64,000 bases of DNA, from NCBI GenBank assembly GCA_963714255.1, contig CAVQNU010000013.1, positions 62,001 to 126,000 of the forward strand, in the 5' to 3' direction. Under the pieces are notes generated by a model that had not been told where the DNA came from, made no database searches, and saw only the letters and a program-made list of their open reading frames with translations. How positions within the stretch are numbered: position 1 is the first letter of the stretch; every line of letters begins with the position of its first letter. The position numbers were made by a program, and so were the translations under genes. Source of the stretch: Rhodovastum sp963714255 (GTDB lineage Bacteria; Pseudomonadota; Alphaproteobacteria; Acetobacterales; Acetobacteraceae). This document shows positions 42,780 to 51,871 of this stretch, in pieces.

Positions 42780-44209
42780 GCCGAGGCCTGCCGTTTGGTG
42801 CCGGCCTGCAAGGCGGCAATCTGCCCCGGCAGGGCGCCGGCCCATTGGGTGATATTGCCGGCCCCCAGGCAGACCACGAAATCGCCGGCGCGGGCGATGG
42901 CATGGACCATTTCGGCCAGATGTTCGGGGCCGGGCAGCGGCACCACGCTGCGGTGCCCGCGCGCGCGCAACCCTTCGACCAGCGCGTCGCGGTCCACGCC
43001 CGGCACAGGGTGTTCACCGGCGGCATAGACATCGGCCACGATCACCGTGCCGGCATCGTTCATGCAGGTGCAGAATTCCTCGAACAAGGTCTGCAGCCGG
43101 GTGAACCGGTGCGGCTGCACCACCGCCACCACGTCGCGTGCGCCGGCCTGCCGCGCCGCTTTCAGCACCGCCGCGATTTCCACCGGATGGTGGCCATAAT
43201 CGTCGATGACGGTGATGCCGCCGGCCTCGCCGGTTTTGGTGAAGCGCCGTTTGACGCCGCGGAAGGCGGCGAAGGCGCTGCGCAGCGTGCCGTCATCGAT
43301 TTCCATCTCGGACGCGATGGCGACCGCGGCGAGCGCGTTCTGCACATTGTGGCTGCCCAGCATGGGCAGGCGGAACGGCCCCATCCGCCGCGCGCGGTTG
43401 CGCGCCCGGTCGGTCACCGTCACTTCGAAGGTCGCCCCCAGCCGGTCCGACACCAGCTTGTCGGCGCGCACATCCGCCTGCGGCGAGAACCCGTAGGTGA
43501 TGATCCGCCGGTCCGACAGGCGCGGGATCATCTGCTGCACCGCCGGATGGTCGATGCACAGCACCGCGAAGCCGTAGAACGGAATATTCTGCACGAAATG
43601 CTCAAAGCCCGCGACCATGGCCTCGCCGGAGCCCCAATGGTCGAGGTGCTCGGGGTCCATGTTGGTCACCACCGCGATGGTGGCCGGCAGCCTCAGGAAA
43701 CTGCCGTCGCTTTCGTCGGCTTCCACCACCATCCAGTCGCCGGTGCCCAGGCGGGTGTTGCTGCCGTAGGCGTTGATGATGCCGCCGTTGATGACGGTGG
43801 GGTCCAGATGCGCCGCTTCCAGCACCGCCGCCACCAGGCTGGTGGTGGTGGTTTTGCCGTGCGTGCCGCCGACCGCGATCGCCCAGCGCAGGCGCATCAG
43901 CTCGGCCAGCATTTCCGCCCGCCGTACCACCGGGATCAGCCGGGCGCGGGCGGTTTTCACCTCGGGATTGTCGGGCTGCACGGCGGTCGACACCACCACC
44001 ACCCGGGCGGTGCCCAGGTTGCGCGCGTCATGGCCGACATGCACGGTGATGCCGGACTCGCGCAGCCGCCGGACATTGGCGTTCTCGGCGATGTCGCTGC
44101 CCTGCACGGCGTAGCCCAGATTGTGCAGCACCTCGGCGATGCCCGACATGCCGATGCCGCCGATACCGACGAAATGGATGGTGCCGATGGAAAGCGGAAG
44201 TGTCCTCAT
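42776..44209 (-). CDS. murC: UDP-N-acetylmuramate--L-alanine ligase
   Basis: MurC adds L-alanine to UDP-MurNAc. The product is 477 aa. The N-terminal Rossmann domain has IHFVGIGGIGMSGIAEVLHN. The ATP loop is GGTHGKTTTTSLVAAVLE. EADESDGSFLRLP and NMDPEHLDHWGS follow. The C-terminal domain has VIDDYGHHPVEIAAVLKAAR and VVQPHRFTRLQTLFEEF. The start ATG at 44209 overlaps the murG stop by ATGA. Confidence 0.97.
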   Translation of the reverse strand: MRTLPLSIGTIHFVGIGGIGMSGIAEVLHNLGYAVQGSDIAENANVRRLRESGITVHVGHDARNLGTARVVVVSTAVQPDNPEVKTARARLIPVVRRAEMLAELMRLRWAIAVGGTHGKTTTTSLVAAVLEAAHLDPTVINGGIINAYGSNTRLGTGDWMVVEADESDGSFLRLPATIAVVTNMDPEHLDHWGSGEAMVAGFEHFVQNIPFYGFAVLCIDHPAVQQMIPRLSDRRIITYGFSPQADVRADKLVSDRLGATFEVTVTDRARNRARRMGPFRLPMLGSHNVQNALAAVAIASEMEIDDGTLRSAFAAFRGVKRRFTKTGEAGGITVIDDYGHHPVEIAAVLKAARQAGARDVVAVVQPHRFTRLQTLFEEFCTCMNDAGTVIVADVYAAGEHPVPGVDRDALVEGLRARGHRSVVPLPGPEHLAEMVHAIARAGDFVVCLGAGNITQWAGALPGQIAALQAGTKRQASA

Positions 44210-45321
44210 GCAACGAAATCCTGGGTAATGGTCCGCTCCACGAGGTCGGCGAGCCGGCTCACCGCGTCCGCGACGGCGCACCCCGCGGCGGCCTGCGCCG
44301 CCGCCTGCAGCACCGCGGGCGAGTCCGCCAGGGTGGCGATGCGGCGTGCCAGCGCGTCCGGTGTGCACTCCGGTTGCGGCACAAGAAAGGCGCCGCCGGC
44401 GCGGGCCAGCGCGCGGGCGTTTTCGGTCTGGTGGTCGTCGATGGCGCCGGGCAGGGGCACCAGCACCGATGGCCGCCCGGCCACTGCCAGTTCGGCCACC
44501 GTCGAGGCGCCGGCCCGTGCCACCACCAGGTGTGCGCTCGCCAGCCGGTCGGCCACGTCGGCGAAAAACGGCGCCAGCTCCACCGCGATGCCGCTATTCG
44601 CGTAGGCGGCGCGCACCCGCTCCAGGTCCTCGGCGCGGCATTGCTGGGCCACGTGCAGCCGGGCACGCAGTGCGGCCGGCAGCGACACCAGGGAGGCCGG
44701 CACCACGTCGCTGAACACCCGCGCGCCCAATGAGCCGCCCAGCACCAGCAGGCGGAACTCTTCGCCGGCCGGCGCGGTGCCGCCGCCCGCCAGCGCCGCC
44801 AGCGCCGGGCGCACCGGGTTGCCGGTGACCTCGGTACACGTGCGGGCCGGCACGCGGGCGGTGGCGGCATGGCTCAGCGCCAGCACGTCGGCCAGCCGCG
44901 CCAGCACCCGGTTGGCCCGCCCCAGCACCGCGTTCTGTTCGTGCAGCACCAGGCGCGGGCGGTCGCGCAACAGCCGTGCCGCCAGCACCGGCGCCACCGC
45001 CGGATAGCCGCCGAACCCGACCACCACGCTCGCCTGCACCTGAAGCAGGACCCTGCGCGCCTGCCAGGTGCCGAGCGCCAGTTGCACCACCGCACCCGCC
45101 GCCCGCAGCACCCCCCGCCCGGCGATGCCGCCGCCGCGCAGCACGAACCGCTCCTGGCCCTCGAACACGGCACTTGCCAGCCCGCCCGAGCGGGCATCGG
45201 TCATCAGCACGATGCGCCGGCCGCGCCGGATCAACTCGCCCGCCAGCGCCTCGGCCGGGAAGAAATGCCCCCCCGTGCCGCCCGCCGCGATGACGATCGG
45301 CCGCACCCTGGGTCCCCTCAT
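44206..45321 (-). CDS. murG: UDP-GlcNAc:undecaprenyl-PP-MurNAc-pentapeptide GlcNAc transferase
   Basis: MurG makes lipid II from lipid I at the inner face of the membrane. The product is 371 aa. The N-terminal G loop is IVIAAGGTGGHFFPAEALAG. FGGYPAVAPVLAARLL and LHEQNAVLGRANRVLA are conserved. The C-terminal half has LLVLGGSLGARVFSD and the donor site LVVARAGASTVAELAVAGRP. It is placed between ftsW and murC, as in most dcw clusters, with 13 bp to ftsW. Confidence 0.97.
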   Translation of the reverse strand: MRGPRVRPIVIAAGGTGGHFFPAEALAGELIRRGRRIVLMTDARSGGLASAVFEGQERFVLRGGGIAGRGVLRAAGAVVQLALGTWQARRVLLQVQASVVVGFGGYPAVAPVLAARLLRDRPRLVLHEQNAVLGRANRVLARLADVLALSHAATARVPARTCTEVTGNPVRPALAALAGGGTAPAGEEFRLLVLGGSLGARVFSDVVPASLVSLPAALRARLHVAQQCRAEDLERVRAAYANSGIAVELAPFFADVADRLASAHLVVARAGASTVAELAVAGRPSVLVPLPGAIDDHQTENARALARAGGAFLVPQPECTPDALARRIATLADSPAVLQAAAQAAAGCAVADAVSRLADLVERTITQDFVA

Positions 45322-45334
45322 AATCCGGGCCCCC

Positions 45335-46465
45335 TCATAACAGGTCCCCGTTGTGCCGCTTGCGGGTCAGCGCCAGCAGCATGCCCATGCTGAGCGCCAC
45401 CGCCAGGGCCGAGGAGCCGCCGTAACTCACAAACGGCAGGGTCATGCCCTTGGTCGGGATCAGCGCCAGGGTGGAGGCCATGTTGACGAAGGCCTGCAGG
45501 CCGAAGCTCGCCACCAGGCCGACCGAGGCCAGGATGATGAACGGGTCCGCCTCGGCCAGCAGCCGCAGCAGGCCGCGCAGCACGATGAAGGCGAACAGCC
45601 CCAGAATGACCAGGCACAGAATCATGCCGAACTCCTCGCCCGCCACCGCGAAGACGGTGTCGGCATGCGCGTCCGGCAGCAGGTCCTTCACCCGTCCCTC
45701 GCCCGGTCCAAGGCCCCACATGCCGCCGTTGCCGAAGGCTTCCAGCGACCGCATCACCTGGTAGTTCTCGCCGCCTTGCGCCGGCGGGTGGAGGAAGTTC
45801 ATCACCCGCAGGTGCACATGCGGGAAGAAGGTGAAGGCGGCGAGCCCGGCCGCGGCCATGAGGGCGAGGCCGATGCCCACCAGCACGATGTTCAGCCCGC
45901 CGACAAACAGCTGGGCAAAGAACACGCCGGAGATCACCGCCAGCATGCCCACGTCGGGCTGCGATTTCAGCAGCAGGGCGATCACCGCGAACACCCCGAA
46001 AGCCGCCAGCATGCCGGGGAAATGCGCGGTCCGCTTGCCCTCGGCCAGCAGCCAGGCGGCCACCACGGCGAAGCAGGGCTTGAGGAATTCGCTCGGCTGC
46101 AGCGACAGGCCGGGCAGCGAAACCCAGCGCCGCGCGCCCTTGATCTCCACCCCCGCCACCAGCGTCAGCGCGGTCAGCGCCAGCGCCACCAGACAGCCGG
46201 CCAGCGCCACCCGCCGCACCCCGCGCGGCGACAGCAGCGACACCACCACCACCAGCGCCCCGGCAAGGGCGAGGAAGAAAATCTGCTTGAGGATGAAAAT
46301 GTCGCGCGACTGGTTGATGCGCTCGGCGACCGCCGGGCTCGCCGCCAGCATCATGACATAGCCGAGGCCGATCAGCGTGCCGACCGCCAGCAGCGTCCAG
46401 CGGTCCACCGTCCACCACCAGCGGCCCAGCAGCGAGGTATCGGCGCGTGACAGCGGCGGCAGCAT
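45335..46465 (-). CDS. ftsW: Lipid II polymerase FtsW (SEDS family)
   Basis: FtsW is the SEDS glycosyltransferase of the divisome, working with FtsI. The product is 376 aa with about ten membrane helices. Recognisable SEDS blocks are ARRWVSLPGLSLQPSEFLKP, KSQPDVGMLAVISGVFF, DTVFAVAGEEFGMILCLVI, and the C-terminal PTKGMTLPFVSYGGSSALAV. The ATG abuts the murD stop directly (TAG ATG). Confidence 0.97.
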   Translation of the reverse strand: MLPPLSRADTSLLGRWWWTVDRWTLLAVGTLIGLGYVMMLAASPAVAERINQSRDIFILKQIFFLALAGALVVVVSLLSPRGVRRVALAGCLVALALTALTLVAGVEIKGARRWVSLPGLSLQPSEFLKPCFAVVAAWLLAEGKRTAHFPGMLAAFGVFAVIALLLKSQPDVGMLAVISGVFFAQLFVGGLNIVLVGIGLALMAAAGLAAFTFFPHVHLRVMNFLHPPAQGGENYQVMRSLEAFGNGGMWGLGPGEGRVKDLLPDAHADTVFAVAGEEFGMILCLVILGLFAFIVLRGLLRLLAEADPFIILASVGLVASFGLQAFVNMASTLALIPTKGMTLPFVSYGGSSALAVALSMGMLLALTRKRHNGDLL

Positions 46466-47858
46466 CTAAGCGTTCTCCCCGATCATGCCGCAGGGGGCGC
46501 GCGCGGCAATGTCCCGGGCCAGCGCCCGGAAGCGCTCGCCGCGCTGCTCGAAACCGGTGAACTGGTCCCAGGATGCGCAGGCCGGCGACAGCAGCACGGC
46601 TTTCGCCGCGCCCGCGCGGGCCGCCTGCCAGGCCTGCGCCACCGCCGCCTCCAGGGTGCCGACCTCGCGGAAGGGCACGTCATGCGCCGCCAGCGTCGCC
46701 GCCAGGATGGGTGCATCCCGTCCGATCAGCAAAGCGAGCGCGATGCGCGGGAAGAACGGAGCAAGGCTTGCGATGCCGCCGTCCTTGGCCATGCCGCCGG
46801 CGATCCATACAACCTGGCCGTAGCAGCCCAGCGCGCGGGCGGCGGAGTTGGCGTTGGTCGCTTTGCTGTCGTTGACGAACGCCACGCCCCCGGCCCGGGC
46901 CACAAGTTCCTGGCGGTGCGGCAGTCCGGGATAGGAAGCGATGCCCGCGCCGATGGCGGCCCGGTTTACCCCGAGCGCCAGCGCCAGCGCCGCCGCCGCC
47001 GCCGCGTTCTGCGCGTTGTGCGCGCCGGGCAGGGCGCGCGCGGCCGCCAGATCGGCGACCGGCCCGGCCGAATCACGCAGGATTGCGCCGTCTGGCCACA
47101 CGCCGGCCGCGCCCTCGCCCGACACCGCCACCACGTGCGCCGGCCCGTCGCGCAGCTGATCCGCCATGGCCCGCGACAGCGCGTCATCGACGCCCACCAC
47201 GGCGGTATCGTCGCCGGTTTGCCGGTCGAAGATCGCCCGCTTGGCCCGGGCATAGCCCGCCATGTCGCCGTGGCGATCGATATGGTCGGGGCTGAGATTG
47301 AGCATGGCCGCCGCATCAAAGCGTATAGTTACGAGTTGCTCCAACATGTAGGAGGACAGTTCTAGGTACGTACACCCCATCTTGCGGCAGCAATGGCAGC
47401 GCCAGCGCCGCCGTGCCAAGATTTCCGCCGGCCGCGACCGGCCGCCCGGCGACTTGCAGGATATGCGCGAGCAGCGCCGTGGTGGTGGATTTGCCGTTCG
47501 TGCCGGTGATGCCGGCGAACCGCGCGCCCGAGCCTGCAACCCGCACGGCGCGGAACAGCAGCTCGGCGTCCGACAGGATCGGCACGCCGGCGGCGCGCGC
47601 CCGCGCCGCGATCGGATGCGGCGCCGGCAGCAGATGCGGAATGCCGGGCGAGAGCACCAGTGCGGCCAGCCCCGCCATGTCCGGCTCGGCGACGGTGATG
47701 CCGGCGGCGACGGCCGCTTCGCGGGCCGCCGGCTTGTCGTCCCAGGCGACGACCCCGGCGCCCATGGACAGCAGCGCCTGTGCGGCGGGCAGGCCGTTGC
47801 GGCCAAGCCCGACCACGGCAAAGCGCTGCCCGGCGAAAATGTCGGGGGGGAACATCAT
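46466..47858 (-). pseudogene. murD: UDP-N-acetylmuramoylalanine--D-glutamate ligase, frame broken once in this sequence
   Basis: MurD adds D-glutamate to UDP-MurNAc-L-Ala and is normally essential. The N-terminal frame starts at the ATG at 47858 (ATGA overlap with mraY). It has FAVVGLGRNGLPAAQAL, FAGITGTNGKSTTTALLAHI and PLLPQDGVYV, then leaves frame. The C-terminal frame resumes at ELSSYMLEQLVTIRFDAAAM and NLSPDHIDRHGDMAGYARAK, and continues through VNDSKATNANSAARAL and AVLLSPACASWDQFTGFEQR to the stop. The change point is GTACCTAGAA on the minus strand (plus 47365-47366). Deleting one C gives VYVLELSSYMLEQL, the family sequence. The length is 3n+1. No second murD is in the window, so error, recoding or a copy elsewhere must explain viability. 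Confidence 0.92.
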
Positions 47859-48943
47859 CGGATTTTCAGGGTCCCCAGCCCGATCAGGGCGAGAATGACC
47901 GAAATGATCCAGAAGCGGATGACGATGGTGGCTTCCTGCCAGCCCTTCTTCTCGAAATGATGGTGCAGCGGCGCCATCAGGAAAACCCGCCGTCCGGTGC
48001 GCTTGAACCAGAACACCTGCACGATGACGCTGACGGTTTCCAAAACGAACAGCCCGCCGACGATGCCCAGCACCACCTCGTGCTTGGTGGCGACCGCCAC
48101 CGCCCCCAGCGCGCCGCCCAGCGCCAGCGCCCCGGTATCGCCCATGAACACCGCCGCCGGCGGGGCGTTGAACCACAGGAACCCCAGCCCCGCGCCGATC
48201 AGCGCCGAGCAGAACACCGCCAGCTCGCCCACGCCGGGGACGAAATTGAGCTGCAGGTAGTCGGCGAAAATGCGGTTGCCCACCAGATAGGCGATCAGCG
48301 CGAACACGCCGGCGGTGATGATGGTCGGCACGATGGCCAGCCCGTCCAGCCCGTCGGTCAGGTTCACCGCGTTGGAAAAGCCCAGCATCACCGTCATTGC
48401 CACCAGCGGGAAGGCGAAGCCGAGCGGGATCAGCACTTCCTTGAACACCGGCACGGCAAAGCCGGTGGCCAGCGGCTCGCGGGTCAGCAGCATGAAGGCG
48501 ATGCCGGCCACCAGGCCCATGCCGGCCTGCAGCGCCAGCTTGCCGCGCGCCGACAGGCCGCGGAAATTGGCCTTCGACAGCTTGATGTAGTCGTCGACGA
48601 AGCCGATCGCGCCGTAGCCCAGGGTCAGCAGCAGCGCCACCCACACATAGCCGTTGCGCAAATTGGCCCACAGCAGGGTGGACACCGCCAGCGTCGCCAG
48701 GATCAGCACGCCGCCCATGGTCGGCGTGCCCTTTTTCTCCACCAGATGGCGCTCCGGCCCGTCCGGGCGGATCGGCTGGCCGTTGCGCTGCACCCGTTTC
48801 AGGCCGCGGATGAAGGCCGCGCCGAGCGTCAGGCTGAGCACCAGCGCGGTGATGCAGGCCGCCCCGGACCGGAACGTCAGGTAGCGGAACAGGTTGAACA
48901 CGATCAGCTGGTCGGCCAGCGGCGAGAACAAATTATACAGCAT
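47855..48943 (-). CDS. mraY: Phospho-MurNAc-pentapeptide translocase
   Basis: MraY transfers phospho-MurNAc-pentapeptide to undecaprenyl phosphate to form lipid I. The product is 362 aa with about ten membrane helices. Conserved blocks are VEKKGTPTMGGVLILATL, GFVDDYIKLSKANFRGLS, AVNLTDGLDGLAIVPTII (catalytic Asp) and FLMAPLHHHFEKKGWQEATI (HHH motif). The start shares one base with the murF stop (TGATG), and the stop overlaps murD by ATGA. Confidence 0.97.
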   Translation of the reverse strand: MLYNLFSPLADQLIVFNLFRYLTFRSGAACITALVLSLTLGAAFIRGLKRVQRNGQPIRPDGPERHLVEKKGTPTMGGVLILATLAVSTLLWANLRNGYVWVALLLTLGYGAIGFVDDYIKLSKANFRGLSARGKLALQAGMGLVAGIAFMLLTREPLATGFAVPVFKEVLIPLGFAFPLVAMTVMLGFSNAVNLTDGLDGLAIVPTIITAGVFALIAYLVGNRIFADYLQLNFVPGVGELAVFCSALIGAGLGFLWFNAPPAAVFMGDTGALALGGALGAVAVATKHEVVLGIVGGLFVLETVSVIVQVFWFKRTGRRVFLMAPLHHHFEKKGWQEATIVIRFWIISVILALIGLGTLKIR

Positions 48944-50337
48944 CAGACCGCTCCCGCCGCCGGCGGATCAATCGCCAGCGCATCAATCGCCTGCACCACC
49001 AGCTTCATGCGGCTCCCCAGACTGCCCTTGACCAGCACCGCGTCGCCGGGCCGCAGCGACGCCGCCACCAGCTTGCCCAGCGCCGCCGCCTCGTCCGCAT
49101 GCCCGCCGCGCAGCGCCGGCGGCACGGCGTCGTGCAGCCCGCGCATCAGCGTACCGCAGGTGAGCAGCAGGTCGGCGCCGCGCGCCACATCGGGGGCGAG
49201 CGAGGCATGTTCTTCCGGCCCCGCCGCGCCCAGTTCCAGCATATCGCCCAGCACGGCGACGCGCCGCGCCGCCGGCTGCAGCGCCAGCACCGCGAGAGCC
49301 GCACGCACCGAGGCCGCGGAAGCGTTGTAGCTTTCGTCCAGCAGCAGCGCCTTGCCGCACGGCACCCGCACCAGCCGGCGGCTGCCGCGGCCTGCCACCG
49401 GCGTGAACCGGGCCAGCGCCGCAGCCCCGCGCGCCGCGTCCGCCCCCAGGGCCGCGGCTGCCAGCAGCGCCGCCGTCGCGTTCATCGCCATGTGCCGGCC
49501 GGGGGCAGGCAGCCGGAAGTGCAGCTCGCGGCCGAGGATCGCCGCCGTCACATCCGTCCCCTCGGCGTCGGCGGCCGCCTCCAGCAGGCAGGCATCGGCG
49601 TCCGGCGCGCTGCCGAAGGTCAGTGCGCGCACCCTGCCGGCCCGCGCGCGCAGCCGGCCCAGCAGCGGCGAATCGCCGGGCAGCACCAGCATGCCCCCGG
49701 ACTCCAGCCCGTCGCGGATGGAGGCCTTCTCATCGGCGATTGCCTCGAGACTGCCAAGATGGCCGATATGCGTCTTCTCCACCGTGGTCACCACGGCCAC
49801 ATGCGGCCGTGCCAGCCGCGCCAGCGGGGCGATTTCGCCGGGATGGTTCATGCCAATTTCGATCACCCCGTAGGCCGCGCCGGCGGGCAGCCGGGCCAGC
49901 GTCAGCGGCACCCCCCAGTGGTTGTTGTAGGAGGCCTCGGCGGCATGGGTTTCGCCTTGTTCGGCCAGAATGCAGCGCAGCATTTCCTTGGTGGTGGTCT
50001 TGCCCACCGACCCGGTGACCGCCACCAGCCGCCCGGCGAAGCGCGAGCGGGCAAACCCGCCCAACCGGTGCAGTCCCGCCAGCGTGTCATCCACCACCAG
50101 CAAAGGCGCATCCGCCGCGACGCCCTCGGGCACCCAGGCCACCAGCGCTCCCCCGGCGCCGCGCAGCAGCGCATCGGCGACGAAGGCGTGGCCATTGCGC
50201 GCCTCGCCGCCGAGGGCCACGAACAGATCGCCCGGGCGCAGCGTCCGCGTGTCGATCGACACGCCCGACGCCGCGAAGCCGGTGCGCATTACCCCGCCCG
50301 TCGCCTCGACCAGATCCAGGGAATTCCACAGGGTCAC
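48943..50337 (-). CDS. murF: UDP-MurNAc-tripeptide--D-alanyl-D-alanine ligase
   Basis: MurF adds D-Ala-D-Ala to the UDP-MurNAc tripeptide. The product is 464 aa from a GTG at 50337, one base after the murE stop. The N-terminal domain has SIDTRTLRPGDLFVALGGEA. The ATP loop is VAVTGSVGKTTTKEMLRCIL. EASYNNHWGVPLTLARLPAG and GVIEIGMNHPGEIAPLARLA follow. The C-terminal domain has LLLDESYNASAASVRAALAV and VLGDMLELGAAGPEEHASLA. Confidence 0.96.
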   Translation of the reverse strand: MTLWNSLDLVEATGGVMRTGFAASGVSIDTRTLRPGDLFVALGGEARNGHAFVADALLRGAGGALVAWVPEGVAADAPLLVVDDTLAGLHRLGGFARSRFAGRLVAVTGSVGKTTTKEMLRCILAEQGETHAAEASYNNHWGVPLTLARLPAGAAYGVIEIGMNHPGEIAPLARLARPHVAVVTTVEKTHIGHLGSLEAIADEKASIRDGLESGGMLVLPGDSPLLGRLRARAGRVRALTFGSAPDADACLLEAAADAEGTDVTAAILGRELHFRLPAPGRHMAMNATAALLAAAALGADAARGAAALARFTPVAGRGSRRLVRVPCGKALLLDESYNASAASVRAALAVLALQPAARRVAVLGDMLELGAAGPEEHASLAPDVARGADLLLTCGTLMRGLHDAVPPALRGGHADEAAALGKLVAASLRPGDAVLVKGSLGSRMKLVVQAIDALAIDPPAAGAV

Positions 50338-50338
50338 G

Positions 50339-51832
50339 TCACCCCCTCGTCGCGTGGAAGGGGGCGGGGGGGGCTTCCCCAAGCAGCCGCCGCACCGTCT
50401 GCACATCGTCGAACGGCAGCGTGACCGCGCCGATCGTCTGGCCCTGCTCGTGCCCCTTGCCGGCCACCGCCAGCACATCGCCGGGTCCGAGATCGGCCAG
50501 CGCCGAGGCGATCGCGGCCGCGCGCGCGCCGCCGTCCCGGCCTTCCGGGCAGCCCGCCAGCACGGCCGCGCGGATGGCGGCGGGGTCCTCGCTGCGCGGA
50601 TTGTCGTCGGTCACCACCGCCACATCGGCCAGCCGGGACGCTGCTGCGCCCATCAGCGGGCGCTTGCCCGGATCGCGGTCGCCGCCGGCGCCGAACACCA
50701 CATGCAGCCGTCCCTGCGTGTGCGGCCGCAGCGCCGTCAGCAGGCGCTCCAGCGCATCCGGCGTATGGGCGTAGTCCACATACACCGCCGCGCCATTGGG
50801 CAGCCGCGCCGCCAGCTCCATCCGTCCGCGCACCCCGGCGAGCCCGCCGAGATGGTCCAGTGCCGCGGCAACCCCGGTTACCTCGGCCAGGGCGGCGGCC
50901 AGCAGCGCGTTGTCGGCCTGGAACCGTCCGGGCAGCGGCAGAAACACGTGGCGGCGCATCCCGCCGGCCTCGATCTCCAGTTCCTGCCCGTCGGGCAGCG
51001 GTGCGGCGCGCAGCAGCCGGATCGCCGAGCCGCCCTCGCCGGTTGTGCGCAGGTCCAGGTGGCGTTGCGCCGCCACCGCGCGCAACGCCGCCATGCTGGC
51101 GGCATCGAGCGAAGTGCTGGCCAGGGCCGGCGCGCCTTCCGGCAGCAGGGCTGCGAACAGGCGCAGCTTGGCCTGCCGATATCTGTCTGTCGTGCCGTGA
51201 TAATCCAGGTGGTCGCGGGTGAGGTTGGTGAACGCCCCGGCCGCCAGATGCAGCCCGTCCAGCCGGAACTGGTCCAGCCCGTGCGACGATGCCTCGATGG
51301 CGGCGTGCTGCACCCCGGCGCGGGCCAGGCGTGCCATGATGCCGGCCAGCGTCTCGGGGTCAGGGGTGGTCAGGCCCGGTCCCGGCGCGAAGCCGGGCGC
51401 GCGCAGCCCCAGCGTGCCCAGGCTGGCGGCCTGGTGCCCGGCCAGCGCCCAGATCTGGCGCAGAAACTCCACCGTGCTGGTTTTGCCGTTGGTGCCGGTC
51501 ACCGCCGCCACGATGGCGGGCTGCGCGCCCGCCATCGCGGCGGCAATCTGCGCCAGCCGCCGGCGCGGCTCGGGGTCGAGGAGCAGCGGGCGTTCCGGCA
51601 CGCCGGCGGGCCACGCGGTTCCCTCCGGGGCCAGCACCGCGGCGGCGCCGCGGGCCACCGCATCGGCAATGAACGCCCGTCCGTCCGCCCGGCCTCCCGG
51701 CACGGCGACGAACAGAAAACCGGGCTGCATGCGGCGGCTGTCGGCACTCACGCCGGCGAAATCCAGCGCGGCCGCTGCGTGCCAGCCGCGTGCCGCGGCG
51801 TCCTGCGCCGTCATGTCGGGAATCATCCGCAT
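50339..51832 (-). CDS. murE: UDP-MurNAc-L-Ala-D-Glu--meso-diaminopimelate ligase
   Basis: MurE adds the third stem residue, probably meso-diaminopimelate as in other Gram-negatives. The product is about 497 aa. Conserved blocks are GVSADSRRMQPGFLFVAVPG, AAVTGTNGKTSTVEFLRQIW, NLTRDHLDYHGTTDRYRQAK and YVDYAHTPDALERLLTALRP. The DNPR meso-DAP recognition motif is present in VVTDDNPRSEDPAAIRAAVL. The start is uncertain: ATGs at 51853, 51832, 51826 and 51814 are in frame, and the first two lie in a duplicated 21-bp segment overlapping the end of ftsI. Confidence 0.95.
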   Translation of the reverse strand: MRMIPDMTAQDAAARGWHAAAALDFAGVSADSRRMQPGFLFVAVPGGRADGRAFIADAVARGAAAVLAPEGTAWPAGVPERPLLLDPEPRRRLAQIAAAMAGAQPAIVAAVTGTNGKTSTVEFLRQIWALAGHQAASLGTLGLRAPGFAPGPGLTTPDPETLAGIMARLARAGVQHAAIEASSHGLDQFRLDGLHLAAGAFTNLTRDHLDYHGTTDRYRQAKLRLFAALLPEGAPALASTSLDAASMAALRAVAAQRHLDLRTTGEGGSAIRLLRAAPLPDGQELEIEAGGMRRHVFLPLPGRFQADNALLAAALAEVTGVAAALDHLGGLAGVRGRMELAARLPNGAAVYVDYAHTPDALERLLTALRPHTQGRLHVVFGAGGDRDPGKRPLMGAAASRLADVAVVTDDNPRSEDPAAIRAAVLAGCPEGRDGGARAAAIASALADLGPGDVLAVAGKGHEQGQTIGAVTLPFDDVQTVRRLLGEAPPAPFHATRG

Positions 51833-51871
51833 GAGATCAGGGCACCGCAACATGAGATCAGGGCACCGCAA
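51830..51871. repeat. 21-bp tandem duplication at the ftsI-murE junction
   Basis: The unit CATGAGATCAGGGCACCGCA plus one A occurs at 51830-51850 and again, identical, at 51851-51871. It holds the last codons and TGA stop of ftsI and two candidate ATG starts of murE, giving RCPDLM-LRCPDLM at the murE N-terminus if the upstream start is used. Confidence 0.9.
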
